From a virus, in IMG/VR virus record IMGVR_UViG_3300021092_000057, positions 1-51,516 of that record: a stretch of DNA of 51,516 nt; one strand, written 5' to 3'. Each line of letters starts with the position of its first letter. Position 1 is the stretch's first letter. The notes beneath the pieces are model-generated. The model was not told the DNA's origin. It saw nothing but the letters and a program-made list of their open reading frames with translations, and did no database searches. A program made the position numbers and the translations under genes. This document shows positions 32,901 to 45,000 of this stretch, piece by piece.

Positions 32901-34458
32901 TGCCTTGAGTGTCATAAACAGTTAGTGCAGTTCCAACAGAAACTGCATCTCTAATGAATCCTTGTGCTCCACTATTTGCACCTTTAACAAAAGTTGGTAC
33001 TGTTAGTGTGATGGGTTCATTTAAAGTAATTTCTGTGAAAGTTTGAACATCATACAGTGAAATATTCCATTCGTTTAAATTTGGATTACTAGAACTATAT
33101 GATCCAGATTCCAATCTAAAATCATACACTCTAGCAAGACCAATTTCTTTACCTGGAGCAGTATTTTGAGAACTACCAACTCTCTGATCTCTTAAACTTA
33201 AAACATAAGTATTTCCAATACCAATCGTAGGAGCTCCATAAACTCTGTTTAATATTAATGTGGATCCAGTATTATAATTAATTGATTGGCTTTCAAGTGT
33301 TTTAGTTGTTCTTGGTTTTTCAACATCTAAAAATGTTGAACTAATTGTTTCTACTTCATATCCCCTAACAATTGCTTTGCCCGGAGATATTTGATAAAGA
33401 GCCAAATTATCAGACGCAGATAATCCACTGGGAGTAAATTGTCCAGAATTAAAAATACCTTGATTTCCTTTATTATTATTTAAGGAATTTTTTATTGAAA
33501 TATCAAACGGAGTTATAAAATAATCCCCAGACTCATTATAAGTTCTTCTTGCTAATTCATCTGCAATTAGATTATATGCTGTAGTGTTTTTCTTAGATAT
33601 TAAAACACCCTCCTCTATGGTGCCCAATTCTATAAAATTATTATCATCATAATCAGTCAAACTTTTTGCTATTAATGATGTTGAAATTTTTAACCTATCT
33701 GCACCTGGTGCCGCATAGTTATTAAATCCCTGCGAATTATCGTTCAGTGTTTCATCAATATCTGAATTAATAATTTGTTCATTTATAAATAAACCAACTC
33801 TAAAACTTGGTTTATTGGTATATTGACTTAAAATTAAAGTTTCTGTGTTAACATTTATAAATTGACCACGAATAAAGTAAACACCTTCTGAAATATTAAA
33901 AGCAGACCCCGTTGCAGTAGAATCATTTGCAATGGTTACTGCAAATGGTTGTCCTGCAGAGATAGAAGTATTTCCTAAAAGACCTGAAGTAAGTGTTGTA
34001 TTTGAAGATAATGATTCTCCATCAAAAAATGTTTGAGTTGCATTATCTTGAGTACTAGATCCCAAATAATTAATATAAAGAGTGAGATTTCCTTTTTCTG
34101 ATTGTTGTGAAAAAAGCACACTATCTACAATAGCAGTTACTCCAGAAGTTTGTCCTGTAATTTTGGTTCCAATAAGTTGGTCTGCATATGCTTCAACAGG
34201 AACTCCAAGAAAAGTATTTTGAAGTTGAACACAAGTGTATAATTGTGTATATCCAGTATTTCCTGGTATTACTTTCGCACCTTCTTTGAAAAAATGTTGT
34301 CCAAACTTAGAAATTTGATTTTGAAGAATCGATTGGAGAGTTGTTAGTTCTCTTGCCTGAACAGGAACCCCTGGCTTAAAGAGAACTTTGTGGTAGTCAT
34401 TGTTTGCATTAAAATCATCAAAATATGGTGCTACGTTGAGATTAGTTTGCTGAGACAT
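26923..34458 (-). CDS. Giant DUF4815-like baseplate/tail protein in the gp9-12/wac position
   Basis: This 2511-aa protein opens with a pattern typical of DUF4815 phage proteins: LNVAPYFDDFNANNDYHKVL, then FKPGVPVQARELTTLQSILQ. It continues with long beta-rich stretches. Near residues 2110-2170 it carries the strand/RG.NP..HP.G module also seen in gp15 and gp7, and near 1930-1990 Gly-Tyr repeats (NAGIGYTPSSG; GGSGYQIGD). The C-terminus (YREYTFTADKLPAFRSYRIK) is typical of cyanophage structural proteins. It lies between gp8 and the gp13 side, where T4 has genes 9, 10, 11, 12 and wac, so it may replace several of them. There are no transmembrane or catalytic motifs. Confidence 0.85.
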   Translation of the reverse strand: MSQQTNLNVAPYFDDFNANNDYHKVLFKPGVPVQARELTTLQSILQNQISKFGQHFFKEGAKVIPGNTGYTQLYTCVQLQNTFLGVPVEAYADQLIGTKITGQTSGVTAIVDSVLFSQQSEKGNLTLYINYLGSSTQDNATQTFFDGESLSSNTTLTSGLLGNTSISAGQPFAVTIANDSTATGSAFNISEGVYFIRGQFINVNTETLILSQYTNKPSFRVGLFINEQIINSDIDETLNDNSQGFNNYAAPGADRLKISTSLIAKSLTDYDDNNFIELGTIEEGVLISKKNTTAYNLIADELARRTYNESGDYFITPFDISIKNSLNNNKGNQGIFNSGQFTPSGLSASDNLALYQISPGKAIVRGYEVETISSTFLDVEKPRTTKTLESQSINYNTGSTLILNRVYGAPTIGIGNTYVLSLRDQRVGSSQNTAPGKEIGLARVYDFRLESGSYSSSNPNLNEWNISLYDVQTFTEITLNEPITLTVPTFVKGANSGAQGFIRDAVSVGTALTVYDTQGNFLRNESFIFDGIANGRVATAVTSYGISDVKSVYSLVGTASTFSADCVQSSILNVGVATISALSGVSTIRSLNNLFPGNFVKINDLISYNDTSLSNPVFARVVSVNPTTITVIGVTTVAGIVEGKLPTTTLQVTDLKLLATTLSPSSDNTLYTRLPKNNISSVDLTNSTLNIRKTFTVNIVSNELSVPVNAGENETFLSFDDDRYSLIRSDGSTELLTSDKFSFISGGTQLQIYNLGSNNTGATLTATLRKIKPKAKSKRKNRVNSIIVDKSKNEGAGIGSTTLNNGLIYGNYAFGTRVEDQKISLNTPDIIELHGIFESADTSNPSAPKMVLSSINGPSNTTSDLIIGEEILSQNGSTIGIVVEKLTSSQIVFIYKNDNTFNEGESVIFKESNIQAIITTLDSSSFNISANYTFAIGQKGSFYDYGFVTRNPKATAPSKKIIIYFSSGFYDSADDGDITTVNSYSTFDYGSEIKLINGISNSDIIDIRPRVSSYTVSENARSPFEFLGRTFDAVGNSATNILASDESIITDFSFYLGRIDRIYLSKSGQFQVKYGTPAEDPEMPVSVDDALEIASITLPPYLYSTTEASIRFLEHKRYRMVDIKQLENRIKNLEYYTTLSLLETNTASLFVPDSDGLNRFKSGFFVDNFTSTSTQETAIEIKNSIDIENKQLRPKHYTTSVDLIFGMPEVSILGGEDLAFTPIEGTNIRKTGDVVTLDYTEIVWLNQPFATRSENVTPFVIGFWTGILELVPASDTWVDTVRVEAKVIDVEGNYASTINDLGADPQTGFVPTVWNSWVNNWTGQQTINSTKKTTTVTSPKWVGGPPHGGPGSHNYENRRLFGDKVTTVKEDNFQEVISTGVKNRTGTRTIVTEKFDRISQGDRTLSRDLIPFMRSRNIQFVNKNLKPSTQLYAFFDGVDVTRYCVPKLLEINMLSGAFEVGETVSGTMPQIGLGPNVSNQLISFRVAVANHKEGPYNQPDTTYTFNPYSSSALTPTTTNNAGGGTGGTFETGLQLTGQRLPATYSSTSTVLNVDTFSLANGPQGQFSGYVQSGMTLIGKSSGARATITNVRLISDISSSLIGSFFIPNPNSVVHPRFSTGTKILTFTNNRRNNQNVATTVSEEAFTAKGTLETVQENIISVRNARIENKQVFQEEPISKTTGSQLVDSKTTTTTQREVIGWYDPIAQSFLVLDENGIFLTSCDIFFETKDPGDIPVRIQLRTMVNGYPTQHILPFSEVSLDPDQINLSKNGSVPTRFRFKSPVYVEGGTEYAICLASVSTEYRVFVSRVGENDLLTQAFISNQPYLGSFFKSQNASTWEASQWEDLKFILYRADFVESGTVDVYSPELSKGNNQIANLLPDSLNFNSRRVKISLASTITNLNDLTIGNTILQVGTNASGNFVGSAGSATGTLNIINAGIGYTPSSGSQTFTGLSLEPITGAGRDATANITISNGVAVGATINAGGSGYQIGDVLEISSGELTVGRNIRLSLSSITNINQIVVDNVQGDFITGVGKTIQFVNNLGITTFLNGGTGLVPAGTIIIETDGRHININHKNHGMYFNDNLVVISDVQSDINPTKLSIGLAADSTGSISVDDSSAFSTFENVGVGTTNPGYLLIGNEVISYTSASGGVIGGTIIRGINPITHPIGAPVYKYELNGISLRRINKTHNLNDVTIDNPITFDSYNIKVGLSSDGIDRSVGTSFPVLYTNQTKSSGGFNTKATQNIPFEIITPNIHNVTVTGTSLSAEVNTVTGSSISGNELPFTDVGFEPITINAPNYLDSTRIIASKVNEDSKLSIMPKNKSMNMRLTLGTTDSKVSPVIDTQRISAIFTSNRVNSVIENYATDARVDSVFEDPSAFQYISGETTLETPASSIKIILDAHINLYSDIRAFYAISDNQGSEPIFVPFPGYNNLNSRGEIINFEDSDGSQDKLISTTSALGFIPQELEYREYTFTADKLPAFRSYRIKLIMTSTNQVYVPRVSNLRVIALA

Positions 34459-34464
34459 AATTTG

Positions 34465-36015
34465 TTAAAACTGCAAAATGACTTTAATATCTTCTTTTTG
34501 ATTTGATGACCTTGTAATTGATGGTCTATTATCTACATAGATAATATTTCCAGAGTGTTTTTTTACTTCTGGATTTGCAAGACCATTCGTAAAAGATTGA
34601 CCAAGGTAATACGTTCTATTATTTATCACAGTAGATATACCCGTAAAGGAGGTATCAATTCCCAAGTTTACCGATCCGCCAAAAATTGTAATAGATCCTC
34701 CAGCACCAAAAGTATTTGAAAATTCAACTTGATCAAATCCATATGTCGGATTAGTTACTGCAAGTCCAACTGTAGAAAATCCTGAGTTGGACCTATCTTG
34801 CCAATACTTCAAAACACTAGTAACTTGATCATAACTAATAACTCTCCCCACAGCAGTGGTTCCTGTAGAAACTGTTTGAGTAATATATGAATCTGCAGCA
34901 TAAGTTGCACTATTGGCCCCAACACCAGTTAACTTAAGTGCATAAACAGCACTTGCCTTATCTGTGGTTAAAATTTGAGTTGAACCAAATGAGTTTGGAT
35001 TTTCAACAATTCCAACTCTTGCTATTTGATTGCCAGTAATAAAATCTGGATTTTGATTGTCGTTTTCGATTCTAGAGTACATCAAAACGTTATATGCACC
35101 AAGTTCTCTATAAATATCTTTTCCGTGGCCACCTTTGGGGGTTATAATCACATTAAATGCTGGTGGAGTAGTTCCTGTAGGAACATTTCCTGCAACCAAA
35201 TCAACAGTACCAAAAGTATATCCAGATCCTTGATTTGATATTGTAACTGACTCAATTTTTTGATCGTTATTAACAACAACAGTGCATTCTGCTCCAGACC
35301 CGTCACCAAGAATAGGAACTCTCGTATAAGTGGTATTAGCAGGACCTACGGCAACTCCTCTATTTGTGATAGTAATGATTTTTATAGAACCATCAATTGC
35401 ATTGTCTCTAACTGCTGCATTTTCAGTGCTCGTTTCCCAATTTATAGGAACCGGCATAAAATTATCTGATTCAAATTTAATAATGTCTGTCGGTTTAATT
35501 GTATAAAGATATTTCCAAATATATCCATCACCACTAGTTCCTGCTGACCTTGGTTCTAGATCAGTGAATAATGGCTCATCCAATGAAGGTCTTCCATTTT
35601 CATTATCAGGATCCGTTCCGTTCTGTAAACAAATATAAACTTTATAATCACTATTCAAAACATAATATGATGCTGAATATAAATTAGTTGCACCAGAAAC
35701 CTTTGCAGTATTTGATCTACTATAGTCGTGACGATACATATCAAAAGTTGTACCAGTTGACCAAAAACGTTTCTGAACTACTTGTCTTATGTCACTTGCA
35801 TTTATTTTTTTTAATGCAATCATAGTATCCCAATAATTATTCTCTTCATCAAAACTGTCTCTAGGTGATGGGGGATTAGTGTCCCAGTCACTTTGAATAT
35901 CAATAGGATTTGGTAGACCAATAAAAGAATAGTAAGAATTTGTTGAAGAACTTACTCCTGCAACAAAATTCTTTGCATTTAATATTCTAATTTGATCGGT
36001 TATGATTGCTGCCAT
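34465..36015 (-). CDS. 8: gp8 baseplate wedge protein
   Basis: This 516-aa protein has family features including the AAIITDQIRILNAKNFV start, the PPSPRDSFDEENNYWDTMIA segment and the repeated WKYLYTIKPTDIIKF segment. Residues about 215-290 contain Gly-Tyr strand repeats as in gp14 (ITNRG...; ISNQGSGYTFG). It lies downstream of the gp7-position gene, as in T4, with an AATAAATA box 20 bases upstream. Confidence 0.88.
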   Translation of the reverse strand: MAAIITDQIRILNAKNFVAGVSSSTNSYYSFIGLPNPIDIQSDWDTNPPSPRDSFDEENNYWDTMIALKKINASDIRQVVQKRFWSTGTTFDMYRHDYSRSNTAKVSGATNLYSASYYVLNSDYKVYICLQNGTDPDNENGRPSLDEPLFTDLEPRSAGTSGDGYIWKYLYTIKPTDIIKFESDNFMPVPINWETSTENAAVRDNAIDGSIKIITITNRGVAVGPANTTYTRVPILGDGSGAECTVVVNNDQKIESVTISNQGSGYTFGTVDLVAGNVPTGTTPPAFNVIITPKGGHGKDIYRELGAYNVLMYSRIENDNQNPDFITGNQIARVGIVENPNSFGSTQILTTDKASAVYALKLTGVGANSATYAADSYITQTVSTGTTAVGRVISYDQVTSVLKYWQDRSNSGFSTVGLAVTNPTYGFDQVEFSNTFGAGGSITIFGGSVNLGIDTSFTGISTVINNRTYYLGQSFTNGLANPEVKKHSGNIIYVDNRPSITRSSNQKEDIKVILQF

Positions 36016-36034
36016 TTTATGATAACTTTTTATC

Positions 36035-36042
36035 TATTTATT
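36035..36042 (-). promoter_or_regulatory. Late promoter box AATAAATA (gp8)
   Basis: Seven of eight bases match the late box, between the end of the giant gene and the gp8 ATG. Confidence 0.45.
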
Positions 36043-39000
36043 TAAGTAATAATATAGTTTTCAAATTTAAGTGGAAGAGTCCTTTTAACAACACCAGAAG
36101 TTGAAATTCCACCCACTCCATCATTTCCATAGAAATTGTAAGTATTTTCTTTTGATCTTCCTAATAATACAATTTTTCCCCAACTAAAGTTACCAAAACT
36201 AAGTGTAGTAGTGTCTATTCCTACTCCAGAATATCCACTAATTGTTGATATACCACTAACTATTGCATTAACTCTTCTTACAGTAGTTGTTGCAGTACCA
36301 ACTGTTGCAATTCCAATCGCAGTATTTGCAACACTTACATTGCTTACACTTTGTACTTGATAAACATTATTAACAAAATCTGTTCCAATTCCAATAGTAT
36401 TATTATCAATGTCCTTTGATGTTATTGATGTTGATGCAGACCCAATATTTGAATCATAAATCAGGAAGTAATCGCCAGTTCCAATACCACTAACTGTAAG
36501 TGCAGATCCAACAACAGAAGTATCTCTTAAATATGAATTAGTTGGAATAAAGAAATCAAATGTGATGCCAGATGCAGTGGTTCCAAATCCAACAATTATG
36601 CCAGAATCACCTGCATACGATGTAACAGTATTGGTTTCTTTGGTCATACTTGGTGACTGAATTAATACTTGTGGGGGAGTGGTGGATATGTATCCACCTC
36701 CTCCAAGTGTAACTGAAATTCCTGTTACAACTCCTCCAGATATGATTGCAATTGCACTAGCAGTGTTTTGTGCTGCTGTTGTTCCAAACCCAATTGGTTG
36801 AGAAATTGACACTGTTGGAGTGGTTGTATATCCAACTCCACCATCACTAATTACAATTGAAGTAATAGTTCCTGCGATGGACACCACTGCAGTTGCTGAT
36901 GCTCCAACTTTATTATCTTGAGAAATGATAACAATTGATTTTTGGAATGTTACATTAATATTACTTTCATTTATTGGATTAAAGAATGGTCTTACATTAT
37001 CAACATAAAGAACAGTGCTTCCAACTCCAACTGGTTGAATTAAATATGATGTTGGAGTAATTGCCGCTTCATAAAGCATTCTACTCTTTCCAATCACTAT
37101 CTGATTAATAATCTTATCTTCAGTTTGTCTACACCATTTTACTGGCCTCTCAAGACTTCTATCACTAACATTTCCTGGACCAAAATATGGATTAGTACTA
37201 ACCGAATCTGTAGAATTAATACGAGTAACAGTTCTTACTTCTTCTTGAAGTATTGTGGATTGTCCAAGAGAAGGGTCATAATTAATTGTTAACTCATCAC
37301 CATCCTTAATAGTTTCTAAAACATCAACATCTAAAACGTCAACAGATCCACTTCCACGATAGAAAAGAATTTTTGAAGTATCTCCTACTTTAGGTGGTTC
37401 TGTAAATGTAATAATGCTCCCTCCTGGGAAAGTATATCCTTTACCGGGAACTTGTAAAACATCATTGAGGAACACTAATAATGTATCTTGTACATTAATA
37501 TTTGATCCTTTAGAAGAACGAATAGAAATTAAATTATTAGATGTTTTTGTTTGGAAAGAACTCTTTTCTCCATCAAATTGATCATCTATGGAATCAAGAA
37601 CTTGAAGTTCTCCAATTGACCATCCAACAAATTTATCAGTAAAAGTTTTTTCTATATTAATTTTAAATTCTCTAAATGATGCTCCTACTCCTGTTGTTGG
37701 AATTCCAGTTGTACCACCAATTGGAACAGTTAAAATTTGTTCATTCCCATATCCATATCCAGTATTAATTATTTCAAAATCTATTACACTAGATCCTTGA
37801 CCAACAACAATATTAATTCTCGCTGCTGTACCAACACCTGAAGATCCTGAACTGTAAATAAGAGGAATATTTGAATAAGACAGTGGATCATCAAATACAA
37901 CATATGGTTGATTTGTAGATGTGTATCCTGTGCCTGGATTTGTAATCGCAATACTTACAACACTACCATTACTTACTGAAGCAGTTCCAATAAATTCAAT
38001 GGTTGGAGTATCAGTTGAAGAAAGTGCAACACCAACCCTAACAACTTGAACACCAGAACGATATCCAGATCCACTATTACCAATACTAATTGCTGAAATA
38101 GTACCCGCAGCTGAAACTGTTGCAGTTCCTCCCGCAGAAACTAGAGGTTGATAACCAAATCCTTCTGTAGAACCAACAGAAACTATAATTCCTCCACGGG
38201 GAATACTAGCATTATTAATATCATAAGAAACTGATGTAGCTGCACCAGTAAAGGCAATTGTCGTAATTCCTACAGATTCTGTTAGAGTGTAATCATTTGT
38301 TAATCCGGGACCTTGGAAAATATCATTAATTAAAATAATTGCATTTTCATTTTGAATTCCATCAACGTCACTGCCATTGGATTTTAATGTGAATTCTTTA
38401 GCAGTGCCATTGAATCCGGAGGAAATATCACTATAAATGTAATTTTTATGATAAGATTCGTCCGTTGAATTTTGAATTCCAGATCTCATAAATGACCTTC
38501 CTTGGAATGATGATCCTGTTGATATTCCAACCCAATCTCTTTCATTAGGACTATTTGTTGTACTGCTGAATGGAGTTTTTCCAAAAGGAGCTTCTGCAAA
38601 ATTAAGAGTGTTGCCAACTATATTATAATTACCAGTTACTTTAGTTACTAGGGCACCGGTAGAATGTCCTACAATTTCTGTCCCTAATCTGGATCTTCTA
38701 ACTTGTATTGCGTTGGTAGTTCCAATACCAACACCATCAATTCTCATTATTTCATTGTTAATTTTAATTAAATCTCCACCAAAAAATGATGTAGTATTAT
38801 CAACAAAAATAGTTTCATCAGTTGTAAACATCCTGTTTACTAATTTTGCAGTAGTTGAAGTAGAAACTACTGGTGATTGAATGAGATTATCTAGTGCAAT
38901 AACTACTTTTGCATTTTGGTTTATAGAGGTAAATTTATGGAATGTTCCAATTCCAACACTAGTAATATCTAAAACTAGTGGTACAGACTTAAGAGCATCT

Positions 39001-42000
39001 TCCGCACTTCTTGCTAGTTGAACATTGTTTATATCAATTTTTACAATATAAACATCTCTAGGAAGTTTATCAGTGCTACCAACACCTACAAAACTAGTTG
39101 TTGCAATTCCAATTGAATTTGCTGTTACTATACCAGCAACACTATTAGAATTAGAATATTTAACTTGTTCTCCAGTTACAAAGAAATGGTTTGGTAAAGA
39201 AATCGTATTTGAGGTAGTGTTAACAATTGTAGAAGCACTTCCATCAAAATATCTTTCAAATATTGGACTATTTTTGTGAGTTAAATTAAATGCACGTATA
39301 ATATCAACATCAGTTCCTTCATAAAGTGCATATGTTGTTTGAATAGACGAATTTAAGAAACTGATTATATCTCGATCATCGTCTTCAAATCTCAATGCAT
39401 TTAAGTAAACCTTTGCATTAATATTAATAGATGGTAATGGTGTAAATACCAAATCAATTGTTGTAGAAGTTTTTGAAATCCCAATGGTTCCAAGACCAGA
39501 ACTGTTATTGCTAGAAATAGTATTAATATATGCATACTCGTTCATATAAACAGTATCGTCTCCAATAACAGTGTCATTGTTAATAGCAACAATTTCTGAT
39601 AATTGGAGAATATTGTTTGTAGTATCTGTTATTTGAACAATAAAGTATGCGCCACCATAATTATTAGAATATGAACTAATAACCACCGGAGTTGGAGTTG
39701 GAGTTGCTGGAATATTTGTAGATCTACCTTCTAATGAAGCATGTTTCATATTGAAAGTCCCAACTCCAACATCTGTTGAAGTTGTAAACCCTATTTGAAT
39801 TGCATTAACTGTTGCTGCAACTCCAACTCTTGGTATAAAATCAAGTTTTAATTGAGAACCGGAAAGATATGCATGATATGTGCCAAGTCCAGGGGTTGAA
39901 TATGCATTTATTTTTGTATGATTTGATAATTGTCCATATTCTAAAAGTTCTACATTAGTTCCATCATGAATTATACTTAATTCATCGAGTTCATATCGAT
40001 TCTGAGGCGCTGAAATTGAAACTAAAACTTTTAATCCACTATAGGCACTTGAAATTCCTATAATAGTGGTAGTAGATCCAATACCAACCTCAGAAAAATA
40101 CGAATTAATATCAGCAAAGTCTGCAAAACTTGTGCTACCAACTCCGGATATATTATCACTAATATTATATGAAAGTGTGCATATATCAAAATCATTAATA
40201 GCAGATTTTGTTGGGAAAAATAGAAGAATTCCTTCTGTTCCATCAAAACCAACATCATAAAATCCCATATCATAAGAACTTTCAAGTGTTGCATATTCAG
40301 TAGCATACACTAGATTTTCATTATCAATAATGTTTGTAACAATTGATAATTGCCTTTGATTGGGGAATCTTCTATCTTTTACACATGTAATATATTTTTG
40401 TACTCTTGAGGTTGTTAAATTAAATCTTTGAACTTCAACAAAAGGAGTTGGTCGTGGATTACTATTGAATAGTTGACTAATATCATCAATTAAAAGTACT
40501 CTATTTCCAACAGATTCTTGATAATCTGTTAAAATTCTATTTGAGAATATTATTTCATCTGAAAAAATTTGAGATCCAATCTGAAGTGAATTTTCTTTTA
40601 CTATATCAAAATCAAAGACGCAGTTTAGATTTACAACATTAGTAACATCACGTATAACATCAATAGAAGTTAAATCTGAAGGTAAATTAACTGTTAATGA
40701 ATTATTGTTAATCTCCACAAAAGTAGCAGGAGTTTCTAATTGATAATCTGCAAATTTTTTAAATCCCGCAGTGTGATTTAAAGAACTTACTACATCATTC
40801 CAAGTATCAAAATCTACTCTAGATTTGATTGAATATGAAAAATTTTGATAATATAAACTATCTTGAATTCTTTGTATATTATTATTTAATACTCCAGCAT
40901 CGGATTGCCACCCACTTACAACTTTTGATGTTGCACCAAGATTAAAAAATGCATTAAATATTTTAATTGTAGATATAACTCCTTGAGTTTTTGAAGATAA
41001 TCCCGTTATAGTATCTCCAACTTTAAAATTCTTTTTGGATATAACCTTTACAAGGTTTGATTTTGGATCCCAATCCTCTACCGTTCCCGCAGCAGATTTT
41101 GATGTTACGATTTCTCCTTTAAAATAATTATTATTTTTTAAAGTTATATCAAAAATTGGAAAATGTTTTTGTGCGATAATTTTACCAGAAGAATTTGTTG
41201 GATCAAAAGTGCCTGGAAATTCTGATCCAATGAGAAATTCATTTAAATTGTATACTACAGATCCACCAAGACCTCCAAGATTTTCAGTAACTGAGGTAAG
41301 AGTAAAAAGTTGATAATTATAATTTTCTGAATTATATCCCTTTCCAGTTGAACCAACTCCTACACTAACATTTTCAATTAGAACCTTGTCATTTACTGCA
41401 AATGGAAATGAATTTATTGTGCTAAAACCAACTGCTAAAACTACAGTTACATCTTTTGTACTAGAGTTGTATTGAATAGAAGAAATTCCAACTCCATTTG
41501 AATTTTGAATTGGTAAAATTATTGGATTTACTTTGTTTAATCTAGTAGTATTTTCTAAAATTTCTACTTTATTACTACCAACCTTGAATTTTAAATCAAC
41601 TTCTGGAACAATATTGTTAGTTTTTCCATCTAAAACTATGAGTTTTGGTGGAGTGATATACCCTCTCCCAAATGAAGATATTCCAATAGATTCAAAAGAT
41701 AAAAGAGCATCTATTTTTATAATTTGTGGAATTCCTACGCTTGGTCTTAATGTTAAATCTGAAGGAAAGTCAAATCCGATATCATTAATTTTTACAGATT
41801 TAATTTTACCTATAGAAGTGCCTGAAGCTTCTAATATTGCTTCAGTTCCAACTCCTGTTGTTGAAACCCCCAATGTAGAAATTCCTACAACATTTAAAAT
41901 TTGTGGAATTGAATAATAATTTTGTCCTCTATTGGTTATTTTAATTTTTGAAATAGGTCCATAGGCATTTAATGAATTAGTTTCATATTTTATACTTGAT

Positions 42001-45000
42001 ATTCCTGAAGTATATGAATTTTTTTCAGGAACATTTGAAAGATTGTAAGTAAATGATGTGCTGGATCCTACTACAATATCATATATTCCATTATATTGAC
42101 TTTTTTTAACTTCAATTTGATTATTTGATATAACTTCAAGATCCTCATTAATTAATTTTTTATTATCTGGAAGACTTACTCCATCATAAATTGGAATTAA
42201 CTTATAGTAAAGAATTCTTGGTGTATTTTCATTGACCGACAAAGTAACTTTTGCATCACTTGTAACTCCAACAGTTCCTACTTTTTTTACTTCAAATATT
42301 TGATTGTCGGAATTGCTATCATAATTTTCTGTGAAATTGGAATTTTTAAATAATTTAAAATCGAATGCAGGATAGGATGATCCCTGTTGGGTATATGATA
42401 GAGATGAATCTGATAAATCAAATACAATGGAATAATTTTGATATACTTGAATTGGTGGATTAACTAAAGATAATGTTCCATTAGAAGCACTAGTAATACC
42501 AACAATTTCTGGTTTTGCACTAATAGAATCATGATACGTATTAGTAAGTTTAATTTTATTATCATCAACGATAAAAATAAAATATTCTTTATTATTTTCA
42601 AGTCCATTTGCAGGAGTGACTGCATTATGAATTACCTTTTGTCCACGTTTAAAGTTATGATTTAAAATTGTAATTGTATTTGTAATTGTATTGATTCCAG
42701 CAGAGACAAAATCTTTTGGGTTTATTAATACTTTTCTATTATAGTCATTATATTTTACAGTAAATGTAGTTGATATAGATGGATTCACATCAACAAAAAC
42801 AATATCATTATTTAAAAGTCCATGAGTTTGTGCGGTGGATACTGTAACATTATTTTTTGAAATACTTCCAGATAAACCAGCATAAGTTGTTTTAAAACTA
42901 TGATTATCTCCTGTTCCTACATTTGTAAAAAATAAAGTTCCTATTCCCCGAGTGGTGCTTGCAATCCCGACAAAAGTTCCAGTGGTGCCAAGACCAACAC
43001 GAATTGTAGAAATACCAATTAAATCATCTGATATTTTTGCAACAAAAACTGTTTGTTGATCTGAAATTGATATTGAAGTAGATATTCCATTTGTAGAAAC
43101 TCCGATTGGAGTTCCACTGTTTGTAGAATATACTAATTCATCACCAGTATTTAATTGATGATTTGAAATATAAATTGATTTGGTAGGAATAAAAATTTGA
43201 GTAATTCCAGTTCCAGGATTTGAGAAGATTATAGTAACACCGATTCCAATTCCTGAAGTTGTTCCTAATCCAACAGCATCAATTGGATTGAAATAAATTT
43301 CACGATTAACTTTATAATCAAATTGAGAACTAAATCCTGCATTTATTTTAAATTTTCTAGACCTTTCATATAAAACACTATCAACACTATGAGCAGATCC
43401 AACAGTTCCATTTATTGCACGTCTAACTCTAATTCTCGATGCCCTTGCATCAACATTCAATACTTTGATTTGTTCCGTTCCAATTCCTAAAACATCATTT
43501 TCACGAATTGTACCATCAAAAAAGTTTAAGTTACCTGCAATAGAAAAATAAGTAACAATTCCAGTTGCTCCAGTAGTGCCAACGCCAGCGGTGAGTGAAA
43601 ATGTATTTGTGGATATTCCAATTCTATACGACCCTTCAATTAAAGATGAAGATGTATTTAACCCAGAAACAGAAATTAAATCCGTGTTTGTTAAATTGTG
43701 TGGATTTTCAGAAAATACTAAGAAGTTTCCTTGAGGAGAACTAGGATAAAATTCAACGTTATCTATTGATGTGGTTGCTACACTTATTGAATTTACAGAT
43801 TTTCCAAAAATTCTTTCTACTTCGGCAGATGCATTATATCCACCAGTACCATTATTATCAAATACCAATTTATCTCCAATTTTATATCCCGAACCACCAG
43901 AAACTATATCTATTTTTTCTATAAAACCCGGAGAAGCATATTTAATATTTGCAGTTTGTGTTAAAAGATTTGGCAATTTTAAATATGAATATGAAGCACC
44001 ACTTTCAATTAAATTATATGGGGTAGTATTTCTTGAAAAACTTGTTTGATTTAAATCAAAATCCCTTTGATTTGATGCTTTTTTAAAGTTAAATTCATTT
44101 GGTTTTGATTTAAAAGTATTTCCAATTAGATATGGAAATACCGGTGATTTATATCCAGAAAAAGTTCCAGAAGAATCTGCAACAGAATTACTAATAGTTG
44201 CAAAATATGCATAAGTTCCATTTGGATATTCTGGGGTAACACAAAATCTTCCATTATTTTTATCCAATACTGTTTCATCAGAAACTTCCTGATAAGTATA
44301 ATCTTCAATAAAGAATCCTGTGGGAAAAATAGAAGTTGGTGGCCTATTTGATTTTAAATCAAGTTTATATCCAGATTTCAATTGGGATACTATTCCACCT
44401 TGTTTTGTTAGATATCCATATGGTCCATAAATTGGATTTCCATCATATGCCCATCCAATAATTGGTGAGTGATCAGTTGATGCTACCTCTTTATTTCCAA
44501 ATTTTCTTAAATCTTTTCTTCCATATAAAGTATTTCCATCAGAATCTGAGGCATAGATAATCTCTCTAAGTTTTCTTGGTGCATAGAGATGAGAATACTC
44601 TAATTCAAAATCCTCAACAATTCCTTCAGATATAACTCCATCATCATTTGAAACAATTGATAAATTTTTTTGATAAAGATTAACATTCCAAGTTTGAATT
44701 TTTGCATTAAATTGTGCCAAAGATCCCGTGGCAATAATATCTATTGAAGTATCGTTGGGCAAATACCTAATACCAGATTCAATTACTTTTACTTCAATTA
44801 ATTCTCCATTTTGGATAATTGGAGTTAATACTGCACCAAAACCACTTCCATTAATTTTTAAATTTGGAGGAGAATTGTATCCACTTCCCGAGGAAATTAT
44901 TAAAACTTCTTTAATTTTTTGATCTACGATAATGGGAATAACTTGAGCACCAAAACCACTGTTTAAAGTAATTAATGGTTGTTTGTCATAATTTAATATT

